A stretch of 64,000 nt of DNA from Brumimicrobium salinarum. Its GTDB lineage: Bacteria > Bacteroidota > Bacteroidia > Flavobacteriales_D > Crocinitomicaceae. Of the stretch, positions 46,265-55,594 are shown piece after piece. Within the stretch, counting starts at the first letter, position 1. Each line of letters begins with the position of its first letter. The notes beneath the pieces were generated by a model that was not told the DNA's origin, did no database searches, and worked only from the letters and a program-made list of their open reading frames with translations. Location of the stretch: assembly GCF_002844555.1 (NCBI RefSeq), contig NZ_PJNI01000001.1, positions 124,001 through 188,000 on the forward strand, read 5' to 3'. The position numbers and the translations under genes were made by a program.

Positions 46265-47275
46265 CTAAAATCCTTGAACTCCGTTTACTGTTGTATATTT
46301 TAAAATATTCTTTTTATCAGGGTGAATTCTCGCAAAAGCAGATTGTACAGCAATCGTACCTTCATGAAAACCACATAAAATTAGTTTTAATTTTCCTTGA
46401 TAGGTGTTTACATCACCAATAGCATAAATACCTGGAATGTTAGTAGAGTAGTCAGTTGTATCAACTTTTATTGCATTTTTTTCGATATCTAATCCCCAAT
46501 CTGCAATTGGGCCCAATGATGGTTTCAAACCAAATAAAGGAATAAAATGATCTGTTTCAACAACTTCTTCACCTTCCTTTTTATGCTTGATAGTTACATT
46601 TTCCACTTTTCCTTCACCTCCTATACCTACAACCTCACGGTCAGTAAGCAATTTTATTTTTCCTGCTTCCGCTAAATCCATTACTTTTTGAACAGAGTCC
46701 AAATGACCACGGAAAGAGCTTCTTCTGTGCACTAAAGAAACAGATTTCGCAATTTCTTTCTCTACTAAAAAGATAGCCCAATCTAAGGCTGAATCACCTC
46801 CACCAGCGATCACGCAGTCTTTTCCGCGATAAAACTCTGGATCTTTTATAATATATTCAACACCTTTTCCTTCATAATTTGCAAGGTTTTCAATAGGTGG
46901 TTTCCTAGGTTCAAAAACACCAAGACCTCCTGCAATCATAACGATTGGAGCTTCATGTTGTGTTCCTTTATCTGTGGTAACGATAAATTTATCTTCAGCT
47001 ACTTTATCGATCTTAACAGCTGCCTCACCTAAGGTAAACCCAGGCTTAAAGGGTGCTGCTTGTTCCATCAGGTTATCCACCAATTCTCCTGCTAACACAG
47101 AAGGAAATCCTGGAATATCATAAATTGGTTTTTTTGGATAAATTTCAGCACACTGTCCTCCCGGAATAGGCAATGAGTCTATCAAATGACATTTCAATTT
47201 TAGTAAACCTGCTTCGAAAATGGTAAAAAGTCCTACGGGACCCGCTCCAATTATTATTATATCCGTTTTAATCAT
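46265..47275 (-). CDS. Ferredoxin-NADP reductase type flavoprotein
   Basis: 336 residues. FAD motif IIIGAGPVGLFTIFEA, NADP motif CVIAGGGDSALDWAIF and a YAIGDVNTYQGK FAD contact make it a TrxB-fold protein without the redox CxxC, i.e. the thioredoxin-reductase-like ferredoxin-NADP reductase (YumC-like). It would transfer electrons between NADPH and ferredoxin. A good promoter (TAATTTTG) precedes it; xth may follow in the same transcript. Confidence 0.87.
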   Translation of the reverse strand: MIKTDIIIIGAGPVGLFTIFEAGLLKLKCHLIDSLPIPGGQCAEIYPKKPIYDIPGFPSVLAGELVDNLMEQAAPFKPGFTLGEAAVKIDKVAEDKFIVTTDKGTQHEAPIVMIAGGLGVFEPRKPPIENLANYEGKGVEYIIKDPEFYRGKDCVIAGGGDSALDWAIFLVEKEIAKSVSLVHRRSSFRGHLDSVQKVMDLAEAGKIKLLTDREVVGIGGEGKVENVTIKHKKEGEEVVETDHFIPLFGLKPSLGPIADWGLDIEKNAIKVDTTDYSTNIPGIYAIGDVNTYQGKLKLILCGFHEGTIAVQSAFARIHPDKKNILKYTTVNGVQGF

Positions 47276-47298
47276 ATCTTTATTTGATCTTATTGTGT

Positions 47299-47306
47299 CA
47301 CAAAAT
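47299..47306 (-). promoter_or_regulatory. -7 promoter box of the flavoprotein gene
   Basis: Minus-strand TAATTTTG matches TAnnTTTG; a TTTG lies 16 bases further upstream. The ATG at 47275 is 23 bases downstream. Confidence 0.55.
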
Positions 47307-47394
47307 TAACTATTCTTTATGTAACAAAAAGGCACTTAGATTGTTTTCCTATAAAAGCAGGATAAAAGTCATGATTTAATAAGTGTTCATGCTT

Positions 47395-48108
47395 TTATTC
47401 AAAAATAGTTTGCATTACCGACATCGATTTTGGCGTTTTAAAACCATTAATATGGATTTTAAAATAATTTACCAGATGTTCAATTATTGTTGTACGATGT
47501 GTCTTATGAATGGTATATGCCAACACTTGTGTTTTTTTAAGGTTGAGTAGTATTTTGAGAATTTCTACAACCTCATCGTTGGCATAAAGGTGACTACTAG
47601 GTGTTCGATTAGAAATAACGCCATCTTGCAAATCAAATATCTGTCCGTTTTGATCTTCTACATTTATTCCAATCCCAATTTGATTGGCAAGTTTTAACAA
47701 GAACCAAATCGGGTAGTTGGTAAATTCATCTGACTCATCAATCCATTGTACTTCATGCTCAATAAAATGATACATGGATACGTCCTTATCACTATTTTGT
47801 AAAACTTGCGATAACACCTCTGTCATAAAAAATGCCAAACCACTTTTTAAAGGATGAAAAGGCAGACTTTTAGGAACAAAAAGCGCATTTACCTCGCTTA
47901 CTTTTCCTAAATCACTATCTTTTCTTCTATAAGCTGAAATTTCGACAATACTTAATGCCTGCAATATATTTCCCTTTTTATGCTTTCGCTTTCCTCCTTG
48001 AAAAATATAGGCTTGAAATCCGCTTTCTAGGGTAAAGAACTGTAATATTAGACTGGTTTCGCTATAATTCAGCTTTTTTAATAAAATACCGCTTTCAACT
48101 GTTTTCAT
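47395..48108 (-). CDS. recO: DNA repair protein RecO
   Basis: 237 residues. The N-terminal OB fold (KTVESGILLKKLNYSETSLI, FTLESGFQAYIFQGGKRKHK) and helical C-terminus fit RecO, which helps RecA load in recombination repair. The family zinc-binding cysteines are not evident here. It overlaps porZ by 4 bases (ATGA), the recO-porZ order seen in Bacteroidota. Confidence 0.9.
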   Translation of the reverse strand: MKTVESGILLKKLNYSETSLILQFFTLESGFQAYIFQGGKRKHKKGNILQALSIVEISAYRRKDSDLGKVSEVNALFVPKSLPFHPLKSGLAFFMTEVLSQVLQNSDKDVSMYHFIEHEVQWIDESDEFTNYPIWFLLKLANQIGIGINVEDQNGQIFDLQDGVISNRTPSSHLYANDEVVEILKILLNLKKTQVLAYTIHKTHRTTIIEHLVNYFKIHINGFKTPKSMSVMQTIFE

Positions 48109-50435
48109 CGAGATTGATTAATCAGCACTACTTTTCCCACTTTTCTTCCTTTAAATTCGGGGTCATCAACGCTTGTCCAAATTAAGTAAACTCCAGTTGC
48201 AGCACGTTCACCTTCGAGTGTATTTCCATTCCAGGTAGCTGTTCCTCCGTTAGATTTTGTTCTATACACCAACTTCCCTGAAACGTCCGTTATCTTAACA
48301 TCAGAATCATAGGCAATTCCTTGTATAGTTATTGGACCTAAGTAATCAGGTTGAACAGGATTTGGAAAAACTTTGACATTAGTATATTCAATATCACCTT
48401 GTGTTGCATCTGAACGATAAGAAATCATTCCATCTTCTGTGATAAAATACACTTCTCCATTCTCTTGGTCAATGGCTATGTCGAGAATTGTATTACTCAA
48501 CAAAGGACTATTTTCGGCTGTAAAATTCCGTTCCACAGATAAACCGTCAGGTGATAATAAAAAGACACCGGAACTAGCTGTGCCAATCCATTTTCTATTT
48601 GCTCCATCAATTTGTATGGCAGTAATATGCGTAGTACCCAAAACAATTTCAACATATTCACCAAACTCAATTAAAAGTTTTTGAAAGTTATATTGACCAG
48701 CTGAAGCATCAAAAACACCGCTAGAATTATAAAGGACACGCATTCCTTCAGGTGTTCCGACCCAAATATTATTATCGAAATCTGCAGCGATGGCTTCTAT
48801 AGTTGAAGATGGTAACGCACCAGAATTTGGTCCAGTTGTTAATATTTTAGAGCGATCATCTCCTGCATCTGATATGCTTTCACCATGATCAAATGCCACA
48901 ACGCCTAAACCTTTAACACCCATCCACTTGGTTTCATTTCCATCGATTATTAATCGTTGGGTATATTTATTCTTCACCGAAGTACTCAGGTTGAAATCAT
49001 ACCAAACCCCTTCATTTGAGTAAACTTTTAAAGGTTTTTCTGCATTTGAATTGAGTACCCATAAATTACCTTGATCATCATATTGAATATCAGAAATGTT
49101 TGCCCATCCTACATTGCTTGTTTCCTCTATTAAACTATTAGAAAAAGAAAAAGTATCTGTAACTACATTGTTTTTTGTGATAACTAAAGGAATTGTAGAA
49201 AGCGTTCCAAAAGCTACTACCTCTGTATCTTTCGGATTAATACTTGTAGAAATAAAATCCCAAATATTTTTTCCTGCAATCATGTTTGAACCATTAACAG
49301 TTACCGAATTCCATTTCCCTTCAGAAAAAATCGCTCCACCATCTTGATTAAAAAGTGGTCCACCAAAACTCGTCAAACCACCATTAGCAATAGAAAGCTT
49401 CCCTTTTTCCCATGAAGCTCGAAAAGCAGAATTATATCTTGGGCCTTCAAAATTTATTTGTGTTGAACTAAAAGCATTGGGGGCTTTAATTAATCCCCAG
49501 CTACCATCAGCAATGTAATAGTTTCCATCATAGAATTCTACATTGCGAGGATTTGGAAAGCCACCACTTTGGTATTGATAAATATTTTCTTGGAGCGCAA
49601 GGTTTTCATCATAAACCAAAACAGATCCAGCGGTAGACAGTATTAATTTGTTTTTATCAGCGTTCACACCATTTATTTCAATTTCATCAAATTGGGCAAC
49701 CGGAATATTGTTTTCGAGCGTAAAAAGGGTATCTAAACTGTAATTATCATCGTTGTAGCAAAAAGTTAAATGATTTTTAAAAGCCTCAATTTCCGTATAA
49801 GCACCACTTGCCGTATAATCTGGTACGCTTTGAATCTTCCTCCATTGATTTGCATCAGCTAAAAAATTATTATTTTCATTGCTCACATAAATTGCAGATG
49901 AAGTAAGGGCGTAAACACTATCTTGAAAAAAAGCAAGGTCGATAATATTTCGATCAGTCAAAGAAGGATTATAAGTATCTTTTACTTCTTTTTTGTTTAG
50001 GTTTACAACAACGATTCCAACGCCTGTTGAAACATAAGCAAAACCTTGTTTTACTACTATCCGATTAATTCTTTTTACTCCATTTATGGAAGATTGAAGA
50101 ATTGCAGGTAGATTATAAATTGTATTGTTTTTAAGAAGGTCAATGTTTCCATTTTCATATCCAATAATAACATTTGAAGTATTTGGATCGTAGGCTATTG
50201 AAGAAGGCGACACGTCTGATAAGTAATTTGCAGCTGTCCAAATTGTTTGCTCTCCAGCTTCCATATCATATTCTAACAGTCCATTCTTAAGAATGGTATA
50301 TATGGCATCTTTTCCTTTAACCACATCAATAGCGGTATTTGGGGAAATATGCATTCTCCATTGCTCCATACCCACTTGTGCAAAACCTACATATTGAAAA
50401 ACAAAGGTGAGCAATAAATATCCAATTTTTTTCAT
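48105..50435 (-). CDS. porZ: Type IX secretion system protein PorZ
   Basis: 776 residues, about the length of Porphyromonas PorZ. Signal peptide, two seven-bladed propeller-like regions (EQWRMHISPNTAIDVVKGKD, IAYDPNTSNVIIGYENGNID; WVGTPEGMRVLYN), and a C-terminal T9SS-type domain (VFPNPVQPDYLGPITI, GVYLIW). PorZ is a surface part of the attachment complex that handles A-LPS and CTD cargo. Its presence next to recO supports the call. It also shows that this organism has T9SS, consistent with the CTD proteins elsewhere in the window. Confidence 0.88.
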   Translation of the reverse strand: MKKIGYLLLTFVFQYVGFAQVGMEQWRMHISPNTAIDVVKGKDAIYTILKNGLLEYDMEAGEQTIWTAANYLSDVSPSSIAYDPNTSNVIIGYENGNIDLLKNNTIYNLPAILQSSINGVKRINRIVVKQGFAYVSTGVGIVVVNLNKKEVKDTYNPSLTDRNIIDLAFFQDSVYALTSSAIYVSNENNNFLADANQWRKIQSVPDYTASGAYTEIEAFKNHLTFCYNDDNYSLDTLFTLENNIPVAQFDEIEINGVNADKNKLILSTAGSVLVYDENLALQENIYQYQSGGFPNPRNVEFYDGNYYIADGSWGLIKAPNAFSSTQINFEGPRYNSAFRASWEKGKLSIANGGLTSFGGPLFNQDGGAIFSEGKWNSVTVNGSNMIAGKNIWDFISTSINPKDTEVVAFGTLSTIPLVITKNNVVTDTFSFSNSLIEETSNVGWANISDIQYDDQGNLWVLNSNAEKPLKVYSNEGVWYDFNLSTSVKNKYTQRLIIDGNETKWMGVKGLGVVAFDHGESISDAGDDRSKILTTGPNSGALPSSTIEAIAADFDNNIWVGTPEGMRVLYNSSGVFDASAGQYNFQKLLIEFGEYVEIVLGTTHITAIQIDGANRKWIGTASSGVFLLSPDGLSVERNFTAENSPLLSNTILDIAIDQENGEVYFITEDGMISYRSDATQGDIEYTNVKVFPNPVQPDYLGPITIQGIAYDSDVKITDVSGKLVYRTKSNGGTATWNGNTLEGERAATGVYLIWTSVDDPEFKGRKVGKVVLINQSR

Positions 50436-50619
50436 ACTGAATTGAAAACGCTATTTTTCTATTAATATTTGAAATTCTGCTTTAAATATAAGGAATTTCA
50501 ATTGTGGGGATTCTGTTTTACAGAATGAATTTCAAATTTTACGACAATTTAATCTCCTATAGACTTGATGATTTTGATAAAGTGAAAGTAAATCTATTTC
50601 CTTTTAGTAACTTTATAGC

Positions 50620-51897
50620 ATGAAATTTACAGACCTCAAATTAAACGAGCAATTATTAGAAGCAATTGGATACATGGGTTTCGAAAAAGCCACTCCAATT
50701 CAAGCTAAAGCCATTCCTGAAATCCTTCAAGGTAAAGACATTATTGGTTGCGCCCAAACAGGTACAGGGAAAACAGGAGCTTTCGTATTGCCGATCTTAC
50801 ATAAGATTGCAGAACAACCTACTGATAAAATAAACACATTAATCATTGTTCCAACGCGAGAATTAGCCGTTCAGATTGAGCAACAAATTCAAGGTTTGTC
50901 TTATTTTATTTCTGTGAGTTCGAAAGCCATTTATGGCGGAGGTGACGGTAAAGATTGGTCAGAACAAAAGGAAGCTTTGGTGAATGGTACAAATATTATT
51001 GTTGCTACTCCTGGAAAACTACTTTCTCATCTTAAAATGGGATATACTGATTTTTCATCTTTACAGCATTTAATTTTGGATGAAGCGGATCGTATGTTAG
51101 ACATGGGATTTATTGATGATCTCACATTAATTTTCAAAAAACTTCCTAAAAAACGACAAAATTTAATGTTTAGTGCCACTATGGCCAAGGAAATAAGAAA
51201 GTTTGCAAGAACATTACTAACGGATCCAGTAGAGATTAACTTAGCACTTTCAAAACCAGCCAAAGGAGTTAAACAATCTGTTTATCTGTGTTTTGATGAG
51301 CAAAAAAACCCATTAATTAAATCACTTCTTCAAGAAAGAAAAAGTTATAAGAGAATTATAATATTTAGCTCCACCAAAGAAAAGGTTGGCACGATCGTTA
51401 AATACCTTAAGAAAAACAATTTTAAGGCAAGTGGGATTTCATCTAACCTTGCCCAAGAAGAAAGAGAGGAAGTTTTACGCGGATTTAAGTCAGGAAGAAT
51501 TGCGCTTCTTGTTGCAACGGATGTGATGAGTCGAGGAATAGACATTAAAGAAATTAACATGGTTATTAATTACGATGTCCCTCGTGATGCTGAAGATTAT
51601 GTACATCGTGTAGGAAGGACGGCTCGTGCCAATACCAAGGGAGAAGCTGTTTCTTTAATCAATCCCAAGGATATGTCTAAGCTTTCAAAAATCCAACGAT
51701 TAATTGAAGCAAAAATTCCAATGTTGGATTTACCTGATGAACTTGGTGAGGGTCCAAAATGGAAAGAAAAATCACATAACCATAAAAAAAGTAAAAACTC
51801 AAAACATAGGAATTCTAAAAAAAGAAAATCAACCCCTAAAAAGAACCACTCCTCAAATTCAAAATCGAATAATAAACCTTCAAAGGATAAAAAGTAA
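50620..51897 (+). CDS. DEAD-box RNA helicase
   Basis: 425 residues. Q motif GFEKATPIQAKAIP, Walker A AQTGTGKTG, DEAD (LDEADRMLDM), SAT (FSATMAK) and YVHRVGRTAR are all present. The last ~45 residues are a Lys/Ser-rich basic tail (HKKSKNSKHRNSKKRKS), likely for RNA binding. It belongs to the RhlE-like group that unwinds structured RNA, for example in ribosome assembly. A lipoprotein gene starts 2 bases after its stop. Confidence 0.94.
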   Translation: MKFTDLKLNEQLLEAIGYMGFEKATPIQAKAIPEILQGKDIIGCAQTGTGKTGAFVLPILHKIAEQPTDKINTLIIVPTRELAVQIEQQIQGLSYFISVSSKAIYGGGDGKDWSEQKEALVNGTNIIVATPGKLLSHLKMGYTDFSSLQHLILDEADRMLDMGFIDDLTLIFKKLPKKRQNLMFSATMAKEIRKFARTLLTDPVEINLALSKPAKGVKQSVYLCFDEQKNPLIKSLLQERKSYKRIIIFSSTKEKVGTIVKYLKKNNFKASGISSNLAQEEREEVLRGFKSGRIALLVATDVMSRGIDIKEINMVINYDVPRDAEDYVHRVGRTARANTKGEAVSLINPKDMSKLSKIQRLIEAKIPMLDLPDELGEGPKWKEKSHNHKKSKNSKHRNSKKRKSTPKKNHSSNSKSNNKPSKDKK

Positions 51898-51899
51898 AG

Positions 51900-52547
51900 A
51901 TGAAAAAGATTGTTTTTATATTCTGCGCAGTACAGATTTTGGTTTCTTGTACAAATGAACGAAATCATAAAGAAGAAGTTAAGAAAGAATCAGAGAAAAC
52001 GGTAAAAGAAACAGAAAACGGTAATTTAGATAGTTTGCCAAATGCTAAATGGAACGGTGAATACATGAAAATTGAAGATACAGACGAACCACCGAGAAGA
52101 AAACAAAGTTTAGGTTCAGAATACTTCAATATGGGTAAAGTTGATTTCAAAATTGGAGAATATCATTTGGATATTAAAATGTTCAAAAAGAAAAAGAATA
52201 TATTAACTTTTACAACACAAAGTGTCACTGCTTTGATAAAAAGTGCTTTTAATGATCAAATCAAGCTCCACTTTGTAAAAGAAAATATCGTGAGTCAACC
52301 GAAAGGAAAGTTTATTGTAGACTCAAAACAACAAAAAAACAAGTCTGTATCAATGACTTTAAAAACAGGAAATAATCAATCATTTGTTTTAGAAGAAGGT
52401 GAAGGAGAAATTATAGAATTCTCACCGCGTTTAGGAACACTCAATGTAAAAATAAAAGGTGTTTTTATAGATAAAAATGGCGAAAAACATAAAGGTACAG
52501 GTAAAATTAATATGAATTTCGAAGGCGCTACAATGACAGCAATTTAG
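51900..52547 (+). CDS. Lipoprotein of unknown function
   Basis: 215 residues. A signal peptide ends ILVSC (Cys17). A charged, Lys/Glu-rich linker leads to a beta-rich domain of about 150 residues. No known motif was found. It starts 2 bases after the helicase stop, so translation may be coupled, although a functional relation to the helicase is not plausible from sequence. Confidence 0.7.
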   Translation: MKKIVFIFCAVQILVSCTNERNHKEEVKKESEKTVKETENGNLDSLPNAKWNGEYMKIEDTDEPPRRKQSLGSEYFNMGKVDFKIGEYHLDIKMFKKKKNILTFTTQSVTALIKSAFNDQIKLHFVKENIVSQPKGKFIVDSKQQKNKSVSMTLKTGNNQSFVLEEGEGEIIEFSPRLGTLNVKIKGVFIDKNGEKHKGTGKINMNFEGATMTAI

Positions 52548-52639
52548 AATACTATTAGCCTTATTAATCATAAACGATCAATGCTACATAGAGAAGTACA
52601 CAATTCATCACCTTGTCCGTCCCCTGACGAATTCATAAT

Positions 52640-53848
52640 TCATCCTTCATAATTATCCAAGCTCCAATGAAAATCCTCCTCCATCAAAGGCATTTTCCTC
52701 CAATTAAGCCCCTCCCCATAAATCGTCCATCCAAAAACTTCAGATTTAATTTCTAGACTTTTATCATCTTCTGAATAGTTGTATTCTAATTCAATTTTCA
52801 CTCCGTCGTAATCAGTTAAAATCAATTGGTTTTCTAAAACCTCTAGTTTATAATCTTCCATGGAATCGTCTGCGTATTGAAAGATGAAATAATGTTGTCG
52901 GTGAATAAAAAATCGTTTGATATCGAAGTTTTCTGGTAATCCTTTTGATTTAGAAATTGAGATTTCATACGCACCATGCAGAGGGTTTCTGGGGACAGTA
53001 TCATCGTTGTAATTTCCAGATTGAATATAAGGAAAAAGTGATTCACTGAAGATAAACAAGACAACAATTCCTTTTATTGAAAACCGAATAACTTTAGAAT
53101 AGATGAGGTTTTTATAGGTCAAATAAGGAAGCGAAGTGGATTTATTCATTACAAAAAACTGAATGATCTTTTTAATTGATGGAGCAAGCAATAACAGATT
53201 GATAAACAATAAAAAGAAAGAAAACAGTTTCACAGAAATATCGAATCCGAGATTAACAAAAAGCACATGAATCAACACTCCTGATAGAATAAAAAGCCCT
53301 AGGATTCTGGTTCGTTTAAAAAGCAACATCAAAGCGGGAATGACTTCCATTAATCCAATAAAAATATTGTAGAAATATGAAGAACCAATGGTGCTCCAAT
53401 ACAAAATGTCTTTGTCTAATTTTCCTAAAGGAGTAAAGAGCAAATTGGGTTCAGGAAGATAGAATTGTGCCTTAAAGACTTTATCAAACCCATATTTTAG
53501 CATAATCAAAGCGAGATAATAAACCAAAATCATTTTAAAAATGTTGAAGATTTTGTATTGGTGTTTCTTCCAAAATCCTGATAATTGAAGAATGCTAATA
53601 AGAAATATTGCAATTAAAAACAGTACCAAAATCAACAAATAAAAAGTTGTTGAATCAGAAGAGATTTCAGGATTTGTAATTTTAATCCACTCAAATGAAT
53701 TTCCAATGCCTAAAAGCAAATCTTCGAATAGAAATTGAGTCATTTCAGCTTGAAAATTCCAGTTTCTAAACGTAAAAGGAATGAAAATCACACCTAAAAC
53801 CCCAAATAGTAGGAAGTTTGAATATAAAAAAGACTTCGATTTGCTCAT
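52640..53848 (-). CDS. DoxX-like multipass membrane protein
   Basis: 402 residues with about eight hydrophobic segments, then a soluble C-terminal part (about 290-402). The YGFDKVFKAQFYLPEPNLL stretch is the sort of sequence seen in DoxX/HTTM-related Bacteroidota membrane proteins; the assignment to DoxX is a loose one. No active-site motif is visible. It follows the small secreted-protein gene with a 6-base gap, so the pair may work together. Confidence 0.55.
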   Translation of the reverse strand: MSKSKSFLYSNFLLFGVLGVIFIPFTFRNWNFQAEMTQFLFEDLLLGIGNSFEWIKITNPEISSDSTTFYLLILVLFLIAIFLISILQLSGFWKKHQYKIFNIFKMILVYYLALIMLKYGFDKVFKAQFYLPEPNLLFTPLGKLDKDILYWSTIGSSYFYNIFIGLMEVIPALMLLFKRTRILGLFILSGVLIHVLFVNLGFDISVKLFSFFLLFINLLLLAPSIKKIIQFFVMNKSTSLPYLTYKNLIYSKVIRFSIKGIVVLFIFSESLFPYIQSGNYNDDTVPRNPLHGAYEISISKSKGLPENFDIKRFFIHRQHYFIFQYADDSMEDYKLEVLENQLILTDYDGVKIELEYNYSEDDKSLEIKSEVFGWTIYGEGLNWRKMPLMEEDFHWSLDNYEG

Positions 53849-53854
53849 CTGTTT

Positions 53855-54298
53855 TTATTCTTCTTTAAATCCTATGAATTCTACTTCTTCTATGGGATTT
53901 GAGAAAAGTACGGGATATCCTATTCTTCCTCTTGAACGAATATAGTTTTCGGTATTTTTAGCGTTCAAGTACCTGTGATTATAAACTGTATCTGTTTTTC
54001 CTCTAAATTCTGAAGGTTTTAAATCTTTATAGCCAACGTGATAAGGATAACAAACTTTAGAAATCCTAGATTTAAAAATTGTTGTTGAATCATTTACAGC
54101 GATTACAGAATCTAAAACCATTAAATTCGTATTTCCTGGCAATCCGAAATTGGAATTTTTAATGTCAAATAAATTGTTTTTATAAGCTTTAGCAAATGAC
54201 TTTTTAGATCCGCTGTGACTTTTATGGGCAATCAATTTAGTTTGAGAATGAGCAAGGAGTCCACAAAATAAGAAGGAAATTAAAATGTACTTTTTCAT
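53855..54298 (-). CDS. Small secreted protein of unknown function
   Basis: 147 residues from the ATG at 54298 (MKKYILISFLFCGLLAHSQ, a clear signal peptide). The body has no motif I recognise; it is basic, with HKSHSGSKKSFAKAYKNN near its start. An upstream in-frame ATG at 54322 would put eight residues before the signal peptide, so 54298 is preferred. It precedes the DoxX-like gene. Confidence 0.65.
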   Translation of the reverse strand: MKKYILISFLFCGLLAHSQTKLIAHKSHSGSKKSFAKAYKNNLFDIKNSNFGLPGNTNLMVLDSVIAVNDSTTIFKSRISKVCYPYHVGYKDLKPSEFRGKTDTVYNHRYLNAKNTENYIRSRGRIGYPVLFSNPIEEVEFIGFKEE

Positions 54299-54758
54299 GA
54301 TCAATAGTTTTTGTTTCACCACTGTACAAAGAGGATTGTAAAGGGTTCAAAAATTCAGTTACGAATTCACAATTACACATTAAAATTGTATTATTGGGTT
54401 ACCAAGATAAGTCGTAATTATTTAAAAAGAGATTCCTCGTCGCCCCGAGTTCTCGGGACTCCATCGGAATGACAGGTGTTTGTTGGTTTTGGCGGGGTAA
54501 AATTTGCTCAAGCTTCGCTTGAGCAAATTTTACCCCGAATACCTCCTTATGAGCTGTCATTCCGATAGTTGTTAAAATCTAATATTTTAACAACTGAGGA
54601 ATCTCTTCTTCCTTTTTTTGATAAAGTTTAACACTAGATAAAATTAATTCATACAGTTCTCGGCTGTAATTATTGAAAAAACACAACCATAAAACTAGGA
54701 TTAACGACCTAGCTTGTAGCCCAGTTGTATTATACTTTTTTCTAGATGATAATAATTC
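54299..54758. other. Long non-coding gap with a compound palindrome
   Basis: About 460 bases between the small secreted protein and the beta-barrel gene. It contains the compound inverted-repeat element at 54427-54607. I see no ORF with a family match. The rest is AT-rich; a promoter for the secreted-protein gene probably lies at its left. Confidence 0.6.
54427..54607. repeat. Compound palindromic element (four nested stems)
   Basis: Outer repeat AAGAGATTCCTC (54427-54438) / GAGGAATCTCTT (54596-54607), 12 bp. Inside: hairpin CCCGAG-TT-CTCGGG (54444-54457), a 13-bp stem ATCGGAATGACAG / CTGTCATTCCGAT (54463-54475, 54554-54566) enclosing a 21-bp perfect hairpin starting CGGGGTAAAATTTGCTCAAG (54493-54513 with 54517-54537, 3-base loop), and a 12-bp hairpin AGTTGTTAAAAT / ATTTTAACAACT (54567-54578, 54584-54595). 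The last stems abut exactly, so the strand could fold into a multibranch structure. Similar GGAATGACAG/GAGGAATCTCTT pieces are, from memory, dispersed repeats in this phylum. Confidence 0.75.
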
Positions 54759-55499
54759 CTACTGATATTTTCCAAAAGTGTAATTTGCTCCAAGGGCGGC
54801 GTAATGAAATAATGAAAAGGTGTACACTTCATCGTTGTCTGCTCCGCCTTCTAAAACACGATATCCTGCACGAAGCTCTAGTTTTTTACTCAGATCATAT
54901 GTCACTGCAAGTAGCACATCTTCAGCACGACCTTGAGGCGCTGCTAAAGCATCTCCATCCAGTAAAATTCCGAACTTTTCTGTGGGTTTATAGCCAACTC
55001 TAAAATTGATAATGGGAACAAAACCAACGTTGTTCTTCACAGTGCTTTTATCTGTTGATTTCAATCCAATGTTTGCATCTCGAATTTTTGCTGTAAATCC
55101 TATTCCAACAATCCACTTCGGATTTTTAACGATGTCATAGCGGTAAGTTAAACGATAAGAATTGAATCTAAATTCACTTTCTAAAGGAATATTGGCAGCA
55201 AATACCTCTCCATTAAACTGAACTTCTCGATCTAAACTTCCTGTAGAATTAATCGTTAATGGTGCGTATAATAAAGAAATATTATGTCTATCAGCAATCG
55301 TATAAGTAGCGCTTAACCTAACGAAAGGTTGTGGCTTGGTTTCCAATTCCTCAGTGAGCGAAAAAAGCGTTCCTTGATCTCCCGCAATTCTCACATCGTT
55401 ATATCCACTGAAAAGCACCCCAGTTTCAGCATCTAAACTCAATTGAGCTGTTAGAATTAAATTAAAACAGCAAAAAATAAAAATTAGAATAAATTTCAT
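54759..55499 (-). CDS. Outer-membrane beta-barrel protein
   Basis: 246 residues. A signal peptide (MKFILIFIFCCFNLILTAQ) precedes alternating strands typical of a small barrel, such as VRLSATYTIADRHNISLLY and GIGFTAKIRDANIGL, and the end is ALGANYTFGKYQ. It looks like a porin or OmpW-like small barrel but has no clear family signature. It is a single gene after the compound palindrome. Confidence 0.7.
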   Translation of the reverse strand: MKFILIFIFCCFNLILTAQLSLDAETGVLFSGYNDVRIAGDQGTLFSLTEELETKPQPFVRLSATYTIADRHNISLLYAPLTINSTGSLDREVQFNGEVFAANIPLESEFRFNSYRLTYRYDIVKNPKWIVGIGFTAKIRDANIGLKSTDKSTVKNNVGFVPIINFRVGYKPTEKFGILLDGDALAAPQGRAEDVLLAVTYDLSKKLELRAGYRVLEGGADNDEVYTFSLFHYAALGANYTFGKYQ

Positions 55500-55594
55500 T
55501 GCATTATAATTTGATTACATCGTAAAAACAAAACACAATCACACTTAGTTTTATAAGCAACGGTAAATTATGTTAAACCATCGATAACAAAATT

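Noticed and set aside
50465-50540. Short inverted repeats (TTGAAATTC/GAATTTCAA, ATTCTG/CAGAAT) upstream of porZ
   Set aside because: Short, AT-rich and easily expected by chance; no T run or conserved site was seen.
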